Assembly: GCF_009737085.1 (NCBI RefSeq)
Contig: NZ_WOVL01000001.1
Coordinates: 124,001-188,000 of the forward strand
Reading direction: 5' to 3'
Source: Paenibacillus sp. NEAU-GSW1
GTDB lineage: Bacteria > Bacillota > Bacilli > Paenibacillales > Paenibacillaceae
Length of the DNA stretch: 64,000 nt
Shown: positions 55,794 through 64,000 of the stretch, piece after piece
Layout: each line of letters starts with the position of its first letter
Numbering within the stretch: the first letter of the stretch is position 1
Notes under the pieces: model-generated
The model's input: only the letters and a program-made list of their open reading frames with translations
What the model was told of the DNA's origin: nothing
Database searches by the model: none
Made by a program: the position numbers and the translations under genes

Positions 55794-56279
55794 ATGCCGG
55801 AGCAAAGTGAGCCGTCGCGGTGGTATGTCCATCCCCTCAGGGTAAGATATCAAGAGACCGATCAGATGGGCGTCGTTTTTCACGGAAATTATGTGACCTG
55901 GTTTGAGATAGGGCGGACAGAGCTGATTCGCACGGCAGGTGTCGATTATAAATCAATCGAGCGGGAAGGCTTGCTGCTTCCTGTCGTCGATCTGCAGTGC
56001 CGATTTGAAACGCCTGCCCGTTATGACGATAAAGTAATTGTGTGTACGCGCGTATCGGAATTTTCGCCGGTCCGCCTTGCCTTCGAATCCCAGATCAGAA
56101 GAGTTGATGACGAGCATTGGCGGGCCGATATTTACGAAACGGAGCGGCAATTGCCTGGGGCAAAGCTTGTAAGCGGAGGCACGCGCCACGTATGGGTGAA
56201 TGACCGTTTTCGTCCGGCGCGGCTGGATAAAGTCATGCCTCAGCTATATGAGCTGCTTCATTCTATTGCGTTAAAGTAA
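55794..56279 (+). CDS. YbgC/FadM-type acyl-CoA thioesterase
   Basis: The 161-aa hotdog-fold protein contains VRYQETDQMGVVFHGNYVTWFEIGRTELIR near residues 18-47, with the catalytic aspartate in ETDQMGVV, followed by DLQCRFETPARYDDKVIV. YbgC-like enzymes hydrolyse short acyl-CoA esters. The residues after 120 are hydrophilic. The ATG at 55794 follows AAGGAGCG. It lies between pyk and fxsA, as ytzA-adjacent genes do in related genomes. Substrate unknown. Confidence 0.9.
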   Translation: MPEQSEPSRWYVHPLRVRYQETDQMGVVFHGNYVTWFEIGRTELIRTAGVDYKSIEREGLLLPVVDLQCRFETPARYDDKVIVCTRVSEFSPVRLAFESQIRRVDDEHWRADIYETERQLPGAKLVSGGTRHVWVNDRFRPARLDKVMPQLYELLHSIALK

Positions 56280-56336
56280 GCAGTGGTCAGCGAAGTGAAT
56301 GCGCTTCGGTTTGAGCACTATTTAGGAGGATGCTTA

Positions 56337-56729
56337 ATGGCTAAATGGATTATTGCAGCTGTCATTATCATTCCGTTTATCGAATTGTGGGGTATCGTCC
56401 AATCTGCTGACTGGATCGGCGGCTGGAACACGTTTAGCCTGCTGGTGCTCATCAGCTTGCTTGGAGCTTATTTAGCACAGGCCGAAGGGCGAAAGGTATG
56501 GTTTGAAGCGCAGCGCCTTATGGGACAGGGGCAAATTCCCGGCATGATGCTGCTCGACGGGCTATGCGTGCTGGCAGGCGGCGTGCTGCTGTTCATACCG
56601 GGATTTTTCAGCGATATTGTCGGAATTACGCTGTTGCTTCCATTTACAAGGCCTTGGTATCGGCAACGGCTGCTCAATTGGCTGGAAAAAAGGATGCGCA
56701 GCGACAATTTCACGATAAGAAAGTGGTAA
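56337..56729 (+). CDS. fxsA: FxsA family membrane protein
   Basis: The 130-aa protein has four hydrophobic segments with the FxsA motif IPFIELWGIVQSADWIGG near residue 10, VLISLLGAYLAQAEGRKVW near 43 and LLFIPGFFSDIVGITLLLPFTRPWYR near 85. It is a cytoplasmic-membrane protein of unknown biochemical role. ATG 56337 follows AGGAGG; the longer frame from 56283 is rejected. Its 3' end runs just up to the ppk promoter. Confidence 0.88.
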   Translation: MAKWIIAAVIIIPFIELWGIVQSADWIGGWNTFSLLVLISLLGAYLAQAEGRKVWFEAQRLMGQGQIPGMMLLDGLCVLAGGVLLFIPGFFSDIVGITLLLPFTRPWYRQRLLNWLEKRMRSDNFTIRKW

Positions 56730-56731
56730 TT

Positions 56732-56759
56732 TTTACTTCATATTTACAATTCATTAACA
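56732..56759 (+). promoter_or_regulatory. Pho box (PhoP binding repeats) upstream of ppk
   Basis: Three direct repeats at an exact 11-bp period, TTTACT (56732-56737), TTTACA (56743-56748) and TTAACA (56754-56759), each separated by 5 nt, match the Bacillus PhoP consensus TT(A/C/T)ACA. A perfect TATAAT follows at 56764-56769, so PhoP would substitute for a -35 element. Confidence 0.7.
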
Positions 56760-56812
56760 TACCTATAATAGTCATCCTGCATAATAGGGACAAATTAGGG
56801 AGGCGTCCTTTC

Positions 56813-58876
56813 ATGAACAAGCAACTGTCCCACTATGTGAACCGGGATTTAAGCTGGATCGAATTTAATCGAAGAGTGCTGCAAGAAGCTCAGGATTTAA
56901 ACAATCCGCTGCTGGAACGGGTTAAATTTTTGGCGATCGTGTCGAGCAATCTTGATGAGTTTATGAGCGTTAGAGTAGCCGGCATACAGGACCAGCTTCG
57001 CGCAGGCTATACGAAAATCGATTTTACCGGATATACGCCTGCCGGCTTATGGAAACGGCTTATCAAGCGAACGACGCAAATGGTTCAGGATCAATATAAA
57101 ACTTATCGCGAAGTATTCCGTTCTCTAGGGAAGGAAGGCATCGCGATTCGCGAGTTTGAAGAGCTGAACGCGAGCCAGAAGAAGACGGTGTCCGAATATT
57201 TTCACGAAATTGTGTTTCCGGTATTAACGCCGATGGCTGTTGACCAGAGCAGACCGTTTCCGTTATTACATACGAAAGAGCTTTATTTGTCTGTTCTGCT
57301 TAAACGGGAGGACGATCCGGAGGATGAGGAGCCGCTGTTTGCCATCGTGCAAGTGCCTTCGATTTTGCCGCGATTCGTGCCTGTTCCCGGACGCATTAAC
57401 AGCAAGAAAACCGAATTTGTTCTGCTTGAAGAACTTATAGAGCAATTTATCGATACGTTATTTAACGGTTATATGACATTCGCTGTGCATCCTTTCCGAT
57501 TGACGCGCAATGCCGATCTTTCGCTGAATGAGGATGGAGCGGAAGATTTGCTTGAAGAGATTGAGAAGGAGCTTCGCAGAAGGCGCTGGGGCGTTCCCGT
57601 CCGTCTGGAAGTCGATCGCGGCATGCATCCGTATTCGCTTGAGCTGCTTAAGGAAGAGCTCGAAATCGAGGACAACTTAATTGAAATTGACGGGCCTTTG
57701 GACTTAAGCTTTTTGATGAAATTTGCCCATGCGGTGCCGGGTTACGATAATTTGCGCTATGAGAAAACGGAGCCTATATATCCGCAAGAATTCGATGAGA
57801 CGGACGATATGTTCGAAGTCATTCGCCAGCGCGATGTGCTTATGTACCATCCGTATGAATCGTTTGAAGCTGTAAATGATTTTGTTATGCAGGCGGCATA
57901 TGACAACGATGTGTTGGCGATCAAAATGACGCTTTACCGGGTAAGCGGCCATTCTGCGCTCGTGCAGGCTTTGGCGAAAGCGGCGGAATCGGGCAAGCAA
58001 GTGACGGTCGTTGTGGAGCTGAAAGCGAGGTTTGACGAGGAGCGCAATATTGCATGGGCGCGCCAGCTTGAAAAAGCGGGCTGCCACGTCGTATACGGAC
58101 TCGTTGGACTAAAGACACATGCCAAAATTATGCTTGTCGTAAGGCGTGAGCAAGGAACGCTGCGCCGTTACGTTCATGTCGGCACGGGCAATTATAACGA
58201 CAGCACCGCAACGCTGTATACCGATATCGGGTTGTTTACGTCGCATCCGATCATCGGCGGCGATGCTTCTGCGTTATTTAATGAAGTGACGGGATATTCC
58301 TCCCCGTACGACTGGAAGGCGTTCGGCGTCGCGCCGACCGATCTGAAGGAAAAGCTGTTCCGCTTGATCGACAGGGAACGGAATAATGCGCTTGCCGGAC
58401 TTCCGGCTCGCATCGTTGCGAAGATGAACTCGCTGTCGAATCAGGAGATGATCGATAAGCTGTACGAAGCTTCCGCTGCCGGCGTGAAGATCGAGCTGAT
58501 CGTTCGCGGCGTATGCTGTTTGCGGCCGGGCGTGCTGGGAAGAAGCGAGAACATAAAGGTGATAAGCATCGTTGACCGTTATTTGGAGCATGCGCGAGTC
58601 ATGTATTTCCACAACAACGGTGACGAGGAAGTGTATTTGTCTAGCGCGGATTGGATGACGCGGAACTTGACGAGACGCATCGAGCTGATGTGCCCGGTAT
58701 TTGATCCGGACTTGCGCCGTGCGCTGATCAATATGCTGCAGCTCAACTTGAACGACAACGTCAAATCACGTGAGCTGCAGCCGAATGGTTCGTATGTTCG
58801 AGTGCAAAATGATATGCTTCCGTTCCGGAGCCAGTTTGCAGCGCGAGCGATTCCGCAATGGAAGAACTACATGTAG
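56813..58876 (+). CDS. ppk: Polyphosphate kinase 1
   Basis: The 687-aa protein starts MNKQLSHYVNRDLSWIEFNRRVL, the PPK1 N-terminal domain, followed by a head domain (PFPLLHTKELYLSVLLKRE) and two phospholipase-D-like C-terminal domains. The phosphorylated histidine is in YVHVGTGNYNDSTATLYTDIGLF near residue 460; the second motif is MYFHNNGDEEVYLSSADWM near 598. It reversibly makes polyphosphate from ATP. ATG 56813 (SD GGGAGG) follows a Pho box and -10; the frame from 56564 is rejected. It overlaps convergent ppx by 10 nt. Confidence 0.96.
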   Translation: MNKQLSHYVNRDLSWIEFNRRVLQEAQDLNNPLLERVKFLAIVSSNLDEFMSVRVAGIQDQLRAGYTKIDFTGYTPAGLWKRLIKRTTQMVQDQYKTYREVFRSLGKEGIAIREFEELNASQKKTVSEYFHEIVFPVLTPMAVDQSRPFPLLHTKELYLSVLLKREDDPEDEEPLFAIVQVPSILPRFVPVPGRINSKKTEFVLLEELIEQFIDTLFNGYMTFAVHPFRLTRNADLSLNEDGAEDLLEEIEKELRRRRWGVPVRLEVDRGMHPYSLELLKEELEIEDNLIEIDGPLDLSFLMKFAHAVPGYDNLRYEKTEPIYPQEFDETDDMFEVIRQRDVLMYHPYESFEAVNDFVMQAAYDNDVLAIKMTLYRVSGHSALVQALAKAAESGKQVTVVVELKARFDEERNIAWARQLEKAGCHVVYGLVGLKTHAKIMLVVRREQGTLRRYVHVGTGNYNDSTATLYTDIGLFTSHPIIGGDASALFNEVTGYSSPYDWKAFGVAPTDLKEKLFRLIDRERNNALAGLPARIVAKMNSLSNQEMIDKLYEASAAGVKIELIVRGVCCLRPGVLGRSENIKVISIVDRYLEHARVMYFHNNGDEEVYLSSADWMTRNLTRRIELMCPVFDPDLRRALINMLQLNLNDNVKSRELQPNGSYVRVQNDMLPFRSQFAARAIPQWKNYM

Positions 58877-60396
58877 TCGGAAACGCATAATTGCGGGGCG
58901 ACGCCCCATTGCTTTTTGAAGTCGGCGGCCAGTCCGTCGACTTCTCTTTTTTCCAGCGTCAGCGAGCCGTTGAATCGAACCGGATGCAGCAGCATCTGAT
59001 TCGATTTGCATTCGGTTTCCAGCCTGCCGATTGCTTGCGTTTCGCTGCGGTCCAGCGCTGCGGACAGCTGCAGCAGCATGCCAAGCTTGTAGATCGCTTC
59101 GAAGTCGGAATCGTTAAGCAGCTCTTTGTATTCAGCCAGCTGCTGACGGACGCGGCTTTTGCTTTTATAGGATGCGATTGCCGCAATCATCAAAATTTCG
59201 CGATGCGACAAACCGTTCAGATGCGAATTGACAATTAAATAAAACGTGTGCTTCGCGTAGTCGTAATAATCGATGGACGCGCCGATGCGAAACAGGCTCG
59301 AAGCGGCGTCCAGCAGCAGCCGTTCGCGTCCGGCAAACAAATGGATCGGCCGTAATTCATCATAGAGCTGAAGCGCTAACCGGTTTACTTGCATCGTATG
59401 CTGCGGCGGAGCAGCCTGATGAAGCGCGCTAATGTTCTGCACGCTGAAAGACAGCGGGTCTTGATGCCTTGGCCTTCCCGGAAAGCGTGTTGCATGGAAC
59501 AAGCCGTCTCGCAGGCCGGAGCCGCAAATGCGGTAATGAGTCGTTTTCAGACTGCGGAACAGCACGCGAAGCACGGCAATGCCCGGCACGATTACGTCCG
59601 CACGATCCTTGGACAAGCCGGGAAACTTCCGCCGCTTATCGAGCGGCGTGTTGAAAAGCTCGGTGAACAGTTCATCCACCGCTGATCCCGTTAACGGATA
59701 GTTATGCGTCTGGGAGAACGGATATTTAACCGCCGCTTGATGGATTTTGCCGAGCGCGCGCGCCGTTCCGCCTACGCCGATAAGAGGCAGGCCGGGAGAA
59801 GCGGTCAGCCAGCCGGCTGACTTGACAACTTCGGCAACCATTCGTTCAAGAGATTGAAGCCCCTCGGCGTTCAGCTCCCCTTTGCCGGCGAAGCGGCGGT
59901 GCAGGCTGACGCATCCGAATGGAAACGAAATGGAGCGGACGAGCTCGCGTCCTCGAAACAGTGAAACTTCCGTACTGCCGCCGCCAATGTCGACAAGAAA
60001 GCCGTCATGCACATCCATGGCGTTGATCATGCCGAGAAATCCGAAGGAAGCTTCGTCTTCTCCAGAAAGCAGCTCGACTTCAAAGCCGCATTCGGAACGG
60101 ATCGCAGAAAGCACTTCCTGCTGGTTTGTTGCGTTGCGGATGGCGGCGGTGGCTACAGCGCGCACATGGCCAACCTGGTTATGAGCGCAAATAAGGCGAA
60201 AATGATTGAGTGTCGCAAAAAGCTCGACGAGCGCTTCACGGGTTAGGGCGCCGTTGTCGTCGATGCGTTCGCTAAGCCGCGCAGGCCGTTTGCCTCCGTC
60301 GATTACGCGATGCGCCCCGCCGGCTGTTCTTTCGTAAATAACGAGCCTGACGGAGTTGGAGCCTATGTCAATAATGCCGATCCGGTTTTCTGTCAT
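58867..60396 (-). CDS. ppx: Exopolyphosphatase (Ppx/GppA family)
   Basis: The 509-aa protein shows actin-like phosphatase motifs GIIDIGSNSVRLVIYE at the N-terminus, FGFLGMINAMD near 118 and LVDIGGGSTEVSLF near 135, and a C-terminal HD-type helical domain (about 310-500). It hydrolyses terminal phosphate from polyphosphate (or pppGpp). It is convergent with ppk and overlaps its 3' end by 10 nt, so transcripts are complementary at their ends. The ATG at 60396 has SD GGAGG. Confidence 0.94.
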   Translation of the reverse strand: MTENRIGIIDIGSNSVRLVIYERTAGGAHRVIDGGKRPARLSERIDDNGALTREALVELFATLNHFRLICAHNQVGHVRAVATAAIRNATNQQEVLSAIRSECGFEVELLSGEDEASFGFLGMINAMDVHDGFLVDIGGGSTEVSLFRGRELVRSISFPFGCVSLHRRFAGKGELNAEGLQSLERMVAEVVKSAGWLTASPGLPLIGVGGTARALGKIHQAAVKYPFSQTHNYPLTGSAVDELFTELFNTPLDKRRKFPGLSKDRADVIVPGIAVLRVLFRSLKTTHYRICGSGLRDGLFHATRFPGRPRHQDPLSFSVQNISALHQAAPPQHTMQVNRLALQLYDELRPIHLFAGRERLLLDAASSLFRIGASIDYYDYAKHTFYLIVNSHLNGLSHREILMIAAIASYKSKSRVRQQLAEYKELLNDSDFEAIYKLGMLLQLSAALDRSETQAIGRLETECKSNQMLLHPVRFNGSLTLEKREVDGLAADFKKQWGVAPQLCVSDYM

Positions 60397-60719
60397 GAGT
60401 GGATCCTCCGCGCAAGTTGAATTTCATATTTCATTATTTTAACACAATCGTCTAAAGGGAGCATGCATGTAAAAAAAGATACTTTTTACGTTTCTTAATC
60501 ATGATTATTTTTTCCTGCAATAGGGAAAAATGCAGCAGTGCGCGCGTAGTCGAACCTAATGGTGAAAAAAACATTTATGGCGTCGATAAAGCAATTTTAT
60601 GTGCGGATTTGTTCACTTCACTAGCGAAATCAATTATGATTAATAGCGAGAAGATTGACTCGAATCCAAATATATTTCGTGTTATATTTGACAATGTATA
60701 AGTTAAAGGAGAGAGAACG
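60397..60719. other. Intergenic region between ppx and citZ
   Basis: No convincing gene: the 66-aa frame at 60501-60701 has no SD and unusual composition. The AT-rich stretch holds a palindrome AAAAAGATACTTTTT (60474-60488) and a hairpin-like TTTTTCC/GGAAAAA pair (about 60509-60530). Either could belong to regulation of citZ, but I could not identify a CcpA or CcpC site with certainty. Confidence 0.5.
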
Positions 60720-61832
60720 ATGACAGCTACTAAAGGTCTTGAAGGCATTGTTGCCGCAGCTTCGTCCATCAGTTCCATCATTGATGGCGTATTGACATAT
60801 CGCGGTATTAATATCGATGATCTTGCAGAACATGCAACATTTGAAGAGGTCGCTTACCTGCTTTGGTACGGTAAACTTCCTAATCGTTCCGAGCTTGGCG
60901 AGCTGCAGAAGAAATTGGATCAATATGCGGCTATTCCTGAGCAAGTGATCCAGCAAATCAAGTTGTATCCGCAAAATTCCAACTCGATGGCTGCGCTTCG
61001 CACAGCGATTTCGAGCTTGGCTCTGTATGATCCTTCCGCTAACGATATGACGCCAGAAGCGAATCAGCTGAAAGCGATTAAGCTGCAAGCGCAATTGCCG
61101 ACTGTTGTCGCAGCTTTTTCCCGCATTCGCGAAGGCAAAGAGCCTATTGCTCCTAAACAAGGCGTTTCCATCGCTTACAACTTCCTTTACATGCTGACAG
61201 GCCAAGAGCCTGAGCAAGTAGCTGTAAAAGCGCTTGACCAAGCGCTTGTGCTGCATGCCGACCACGAGCTGAACGCTTCGACGTTCGCTGGCCGCGTTAC
61301 AGTCGCAACGCTCTCCGACATTTATTCCGGCGTGACTTCCGCAATCGGCGCTTTGAAAGGCCCTCTGCACGGCGGCGCAAACGAAGCGGTTATGGTTATG
61401 CTTGAAGAGATCGGTTCGCTTGACAACGTTGAAAGCTACATCAGCAGCGCGCTTGCGAACAAGCAAAAAATTATGGGCTTCGGCCATCGCGTCTACAAAG
61501 ACGGCGACCCTCGCGCTAAGCATCTCCAGAAGATGTCCCGCGAGCTGGGCAAACTGACAGGCAATATGGAGCTGTACGAAATGTCGATCAAGATCGAAGA
61601 GCTGGTAACGGGCCAGAAAGGTCTGAAACCAAACGTCGATTTCTACTCGGCATCGGTCTACACGACGCTGGGCATTCCTCGCGACCTGTTCACGCCGATT
61701 TTTGCTATTAGCCGCGTATCCGGCTGGAGCGCGCACATTTTGGAGCAATACCAAGACAACCGCTTGATCCGCCCTCGCGCCGATTATGTCGGTCCAGTTA
61801 ACGCAAAATACATTCCGATCGAGCAACGCTAA
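60720..61832 (+). CDS. citZ: Citrate synthase
   Basis: The 370-aa protein contains DGVLTYRGINIDDLAEHATFEEVAYLLWYG near the N-terminus, LHADHELNASTFAGRV near 180, GGANEAVMVMLEE near 220 and GFGHRVYKDGDPRAKHL near 257, the active-site His and Asp regions. It condenses oxaloacetate and acetyl-CoA to citrate. ATG 60720 follows AAAGGAGAG. It is the first gene of citZ-icd-mdh, as in B. subtilis. Confidence 0.97.
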   Translation: MTATKGLEGIVAAASSISSIIDGVLTYRGINIDDLAEHATFEEVAYLLWYGKLPNRSELGELQKKLDQYAAIPEQVIQQIKLYPQNSNSMAALRTAISSLALYDPSANDMTPEANQLKAIKLQAQLPTVVAAFSRIREGKEPIAPKQGVSIAYNFLYMLTGQEPEQVAVKALDQALVLHADHELNASTFAGRVTVATLSDIYSGVTSAIGALKGPLHGGANEAVMVMLEEIGSLDNVESYISSALANKQKIMGFGHRVYKDGDPRAKHLQKMSRELGKLTGNMELYEMSIKIEELVTGQKGLKPNVDFYSASVYTTLGIPRDLFTPIFAISRVSGWSAHILEQYQDNRLIRPRADYVGPVNAKYIPIEQR

Positions 61833-61861
61833 TCGTTGCTGAGTCGGAGAAGCCGATAGCA

Positions 61862-61886
61862 GAGAACGGACAGGCGTTCGTTCTCC
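61862..61886 (+). terminator. Weak hairpin between citZ and icd
   Basis: GAGAACG (61862-61868) pairs with CGTTCTC (61879-61885), followed by CTTTTCT. It may cause partial termination or stabilise the citZ 3' end; icd starts 73 nt later. Confidence 0.35.
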
Positions 61887-61958
61887 TTTTCTGCGGCACT
61901 TGGCATGAATGCCTTACTTATACCGCATTTTAAACCATACTTAGGAGGAACTAAACAA

Positions 61959-63254
61959 ATGGCACAATTCGAAAAATACGCACTTCCAACTGAAGGCGAG
62001 CAAATTACGATCGACAACGGTGTACTGCAAGTACCTAACAACCCGATTATTCCTTTCATCGAAGGCGACGGCACAGGCCGCGACATCTGGCGCGCTTCGA
62101 AACGCGTTCTTGACGCTGCAGTAGAGAAAGCTTACGGCGGCAGCAAAAAAATCGCTTGGTACGAAGTGTTCGCAGGCGAAAAAGCATTCAACGAATACGG
62201 CGAGTGGCTGCCGGCTGATACGCTGACTGCAATCCGCGAATACATCGTTGCGATTAAAGGTCCGTTGACTACGCCAATCGGCGGCGGCATCCGTTCCCTG
62301 AACGTTGCGCTTCGCCAAGAGCTTGACCTGTACGTATGCTTGCGTCCAGTTCGTTACTTTGACGGCGTTCCTTCGCCGGTTAAACGCCCTGAGCTCGTTG
62401 ACATGGTTATTTTCCGTGAAAATACAGAAGATATCTATGCCGGCATCGAGTATCAAGAAGGCTCCGAGCAAGTGAAAAAAGTAATCGCGTTCCTGCAAAA
62501 CGAAATGGGCGTTAACAAAATCCGCTTCCCTGAAACTTCCGGCATCGGCATCAAGCCAGTATCCGCTGAAGGTTCGAAACGTCTGGCGCGCGCTGCGATC
62601 GAGTACGCGATCAAACATGGCAAAAAATCGGTTACGCTCGTTCACAAAGGCAACATCATGAAATTTACAGAAGGCGCGTTCAAAAACTGGGGCTACGAAG
62701 TGGCTGAGCAAGAGTTTGCAGCGCAAACGTTCACTTGGGGCCAATACGACCGCATTAAAGAAGCTGAAGGCGTAGACGCGGCTAACAAAGCGCAAGCAGA
62801 CGCTGAAGCAGCGGGCAAAATCATCGTTAAAGATGCAATCGCCGACATCGCTTTGCAGCAAGTACTGACTCGCCCAACTGACTTTGACGTTATCGCAACG
62901 CTGAACCTGAACGGCGACTACCTGTCCGACGCTCTGGCTGCTCAAGTAGGCGGCATCGGCATCGCTCCAGGCGCGAACATCAACTACCTGACTGGCCATG
63001 CGATTTTCGAAGCAACACACGGTACGGCTCCTAAATATGCGGACAAAGACGTCGTTAACCCAGGTTCGGTAATCCTGTCCGGCGTTATGATGCTTGAGCA
63101 TCTCGGCTGGCAAGAAGCGGCTGACCTGATCTACAAAGGTATGGAAACATCCATTAACAATAAAACGGTAACGTACGACTTTGCACGCCTGATGGAAGGC
63201 GCGACTGAAGTGAAGTGCTCCGCGTTTGCAGACGAAGTTATTAACAACATGTAG
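61959..63254 (+). CDS. icd: NADP-dependent isocitrate dehydrogenase
   Basis: The 431-aa protein has [22 protein letters not shown] near residue 27, [21 protein letters not shown] near 150, [19 protein letters not shown] near 195 and [21 protein letters not shown] near 345, matching bacterial NADP isocitrate dehydrogenases. It converts isocitrate to 2-oxoglutarate and CO2. ATG 61959 has SD GGAGGAACTA; the frame extends to 61905, which overlaps the intergenic leader and is rejected. The gene lies 126 nt after citZ and 36 nt before mdh. Confidence 0.97.
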   Translation: MAQFEKYALPTEGEQITIDNGVLQVPNNPIIPFIEGDGTGRDIWRASKRVLDAAVEKAYGGSKKIAWYEVFAGEKAFNEYGEWLPADTLTAIREYIVAIKGPLTTPIGGGIRSLNVALRQELDLYVCLRPVRYFDGVPSPVKRPELVDMVIFRENTEDIYAGIEYQEGSEQVKKVIAFLQNEMGVNKIRFPETSGIGIKPVSAEGSKRLARAAIEYAIKHGKKSVTLVHKGNIMKFTEGAFKNWGYEVAEQEFAAQTFTWGQYDRIKEAEGVDAANKAQADAEAAGKIIVKDAIADIALQQVLTRPTDFDVIATLNLNGDYLSDALAAQVGGIGIAPGANINYLTGHAIFEATHGTAPKYADKDVVNPGSVILSGVMMLEHLGWQEAADLIYKGMETSINNKTVTYDFARLMEGATEVKCSAFADEVINNM

Positions 63255-63290
63255 TTTTCTTCTCATTCGAACGGCAACGGAGGCATTCAA

Positions 63291-64000
63291 ATGGCTATTA
63301 AACGAAGAAAAATTACAGTCGTTGGCGCTGGCTTTACCGGCGCTACGACTGCCCTGATGGCAGCCCAGAAGGAACTTGGCGACATTGTGCTCGTCGATAT
63401 TCCGCAGCTGGAAAACCCAACGAAGGGTAAAGCATTGGATATGCTGGAATCAACTCCGGTTCAAGGAATTGATGCAAGCATAATCGGCACTTCGAGCTAT
63501 GAAGATACGAGAGATTCCGACGTTGTCATCATTACGGCAGGCATTGCCCGCAAACCGGGCATGAGCCGCGATGATCTTGTGAACACGAATGCAGGCATTG
63601 TGAAATCAGTCTGTGAGAGCGTGAAAGCAACAAGCCCTAACGCTTATGTCATTATATTGAGCAACCCGGTTGACGCGATGACTTATGTCGCATATCAAGC
63701 GCTAGGTTTCCCTAAAAACCGCGTAATCGGCCAATCCGGCGTACTTGACACGGCTCGTTATTGCACGTTTATCGCACAAGAGCTGAACGTGTCGGTCGAG
63801 GACGTTCGCGGCTTCGTGCTTGGCGGCCACGGCGACGATATGGTGCCGCTTGTTCGATACTCCAACGTTGGCGGCATACCGATCGAGAAGCTGATTCCGG
63901 CTGACCGCATCGAAGCGATCGTCCAGCGCGCCCGCGTAGGCGGAGGGGAAATCGTCAACCTGCTTGGCAACGGCAGCGCTTATTATGCGCCTGCGGCATC
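63291..64000 (+). CDS. mdh: Malate dehydrogenase (partial, cut by window end)
   Basis: From ATG 63291 (SD ACGGAGG) the frame gives 236 residues with no stop. It begins [22 protein letters not shown] (NAD-binding) and has [22 protein letters not shown] near 80, [12 protein letters not shown] near 122, [16 protein letters not shown] near 145 and [19 protein letters not shown] near 178 with the catalytic histidine. This is LDH-like malate dehydrogenase, interconverting malate and oxaloacetate. About 75 residues are expected beyond the edge. Confidence 0.96.
   Translation, partial: MAIKRRKITVVGAGFTGATTALMAAQKELGDIVLVDIPQLENPTKGKALDMLESTPVQGIDASIIGTSSYEDTRDSDVVIITAGIARKPGMSRDDLVNTNAGIVKSVCESVKATSPNAYVIILSNPVDAMTYVAYQALGFPKNRVIGQSGVLDTARYCTFIAQELNVSVEDVRGFVLGGHGDDMVPLVRYSNVGGIPIEKLIPADRIEAIVQRARVGGGEIVNLLGNGSAYYAPAA

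Noticed and set aside
60501..60701. 66-codon ORF upstream of citZ
   Set aside because: No SD, starts in AT-rich regulatory sequence and ends inside the citZ leader.
61941..63290. 449-codon minus-strand ORF opposite icd
   Set aside because: Same mirror effect: strong codon bias of icd suppresses stops on the opposite strand; no SD and odd composition.

Overview
The window reads as chromosomal DNA from a spore-forming, mid-GC member of the Bacillota, most probably Paenibacillus or a close relative. The reasons are strong purine-rich Shine-Dalgarno sites, frequent TTG/GTG starts, sporulation genes (ytrH, ytrI, ytvI and a YheC/YheD-type cluster), a sufCDSUB operon and a citZ-icd-mdh run. The order dnaE, accD, accA, pyk, fxsA, citZ, icd, mdh matches what I recall from Bacillus. 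No rRNA, tRNA, CRISPR array, prophage or transposase was seen.

Layout. 1-5.2 kb: end of a dihydropyrimidinase/hydantoinase-like gene, a small ORF, a PucR regulator on the minus strand, a CoA-acylating (methyl)malonate-semialdehyde dehydrogenase and alanine dehydrogenase; together they look like the lower end of reductive pyrimidine/beta-alanine catabolism. A group of hairpin repeats follows. 5.2-8.1 kb: anti-sigma and ECF sigma pair and an MFS transporter, all on minus. 8.2-12.6 kb: sbcD-sbcC. 12.6-16.8 kb: small membrane proteins, a PAS-GGDEF-EAL protein, an unknown protein and a DUF1805 protein. 16.9-20 kb: mtnK-mtnA (methionine salvage) divergent from a DUF1802 gene. 20-25.5 kb: sufCDSUB with a promoter and a Fur-like site. 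25.5-26.5 kb: about 1 kb of non-coding repeats. 26.5-35.4 kb: two HD-GYP proteins, a MoaD-MoaE fusion divergent from moaA, a YunD-like phosphoesterase, a YfkAB-like radical SAM protein, YtvI and a HAD phosphatase. 35.4-42.2 kb: a minus-strand operon of five paralogous ATP-grasp proteins of the spore-coat YheC/YheD type plus a GNAT acetyltransferase. 42.3-47.1 kb: small unknowns, an XRE regulator, ytoI, ytpI, ytrI, ytrH. 47.2-55.7 kb: dnaE, yutG-like pgpA, a 62-aa protein, accD-accA, pyk. 55.8-60.4 kb: thioesterase, fxsA, ppk with a three-repeat Pho box, convergent ppx. 60.7-64 kb: citZ-icd-mdh (mdh is cut by the window end).

How the genes work together. Central carbon genes (accDA, pyk, citZ-icd-mdh) lie beside dnaE in a conserved block. 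Three cyclic-di-GMP proteins (one GGDEF-EAL, two HD-GYP) lie within about 18 kb. Polyphosphate synthesis appears to be under phosphate-starvation control. The strongest candidate for poorly described biology is the five-fold ATP-grasp operon; its catalytic motifs look intact, but its product is unknown to me.

All domain calls come from reading translated sequence by eye. No database search was run.
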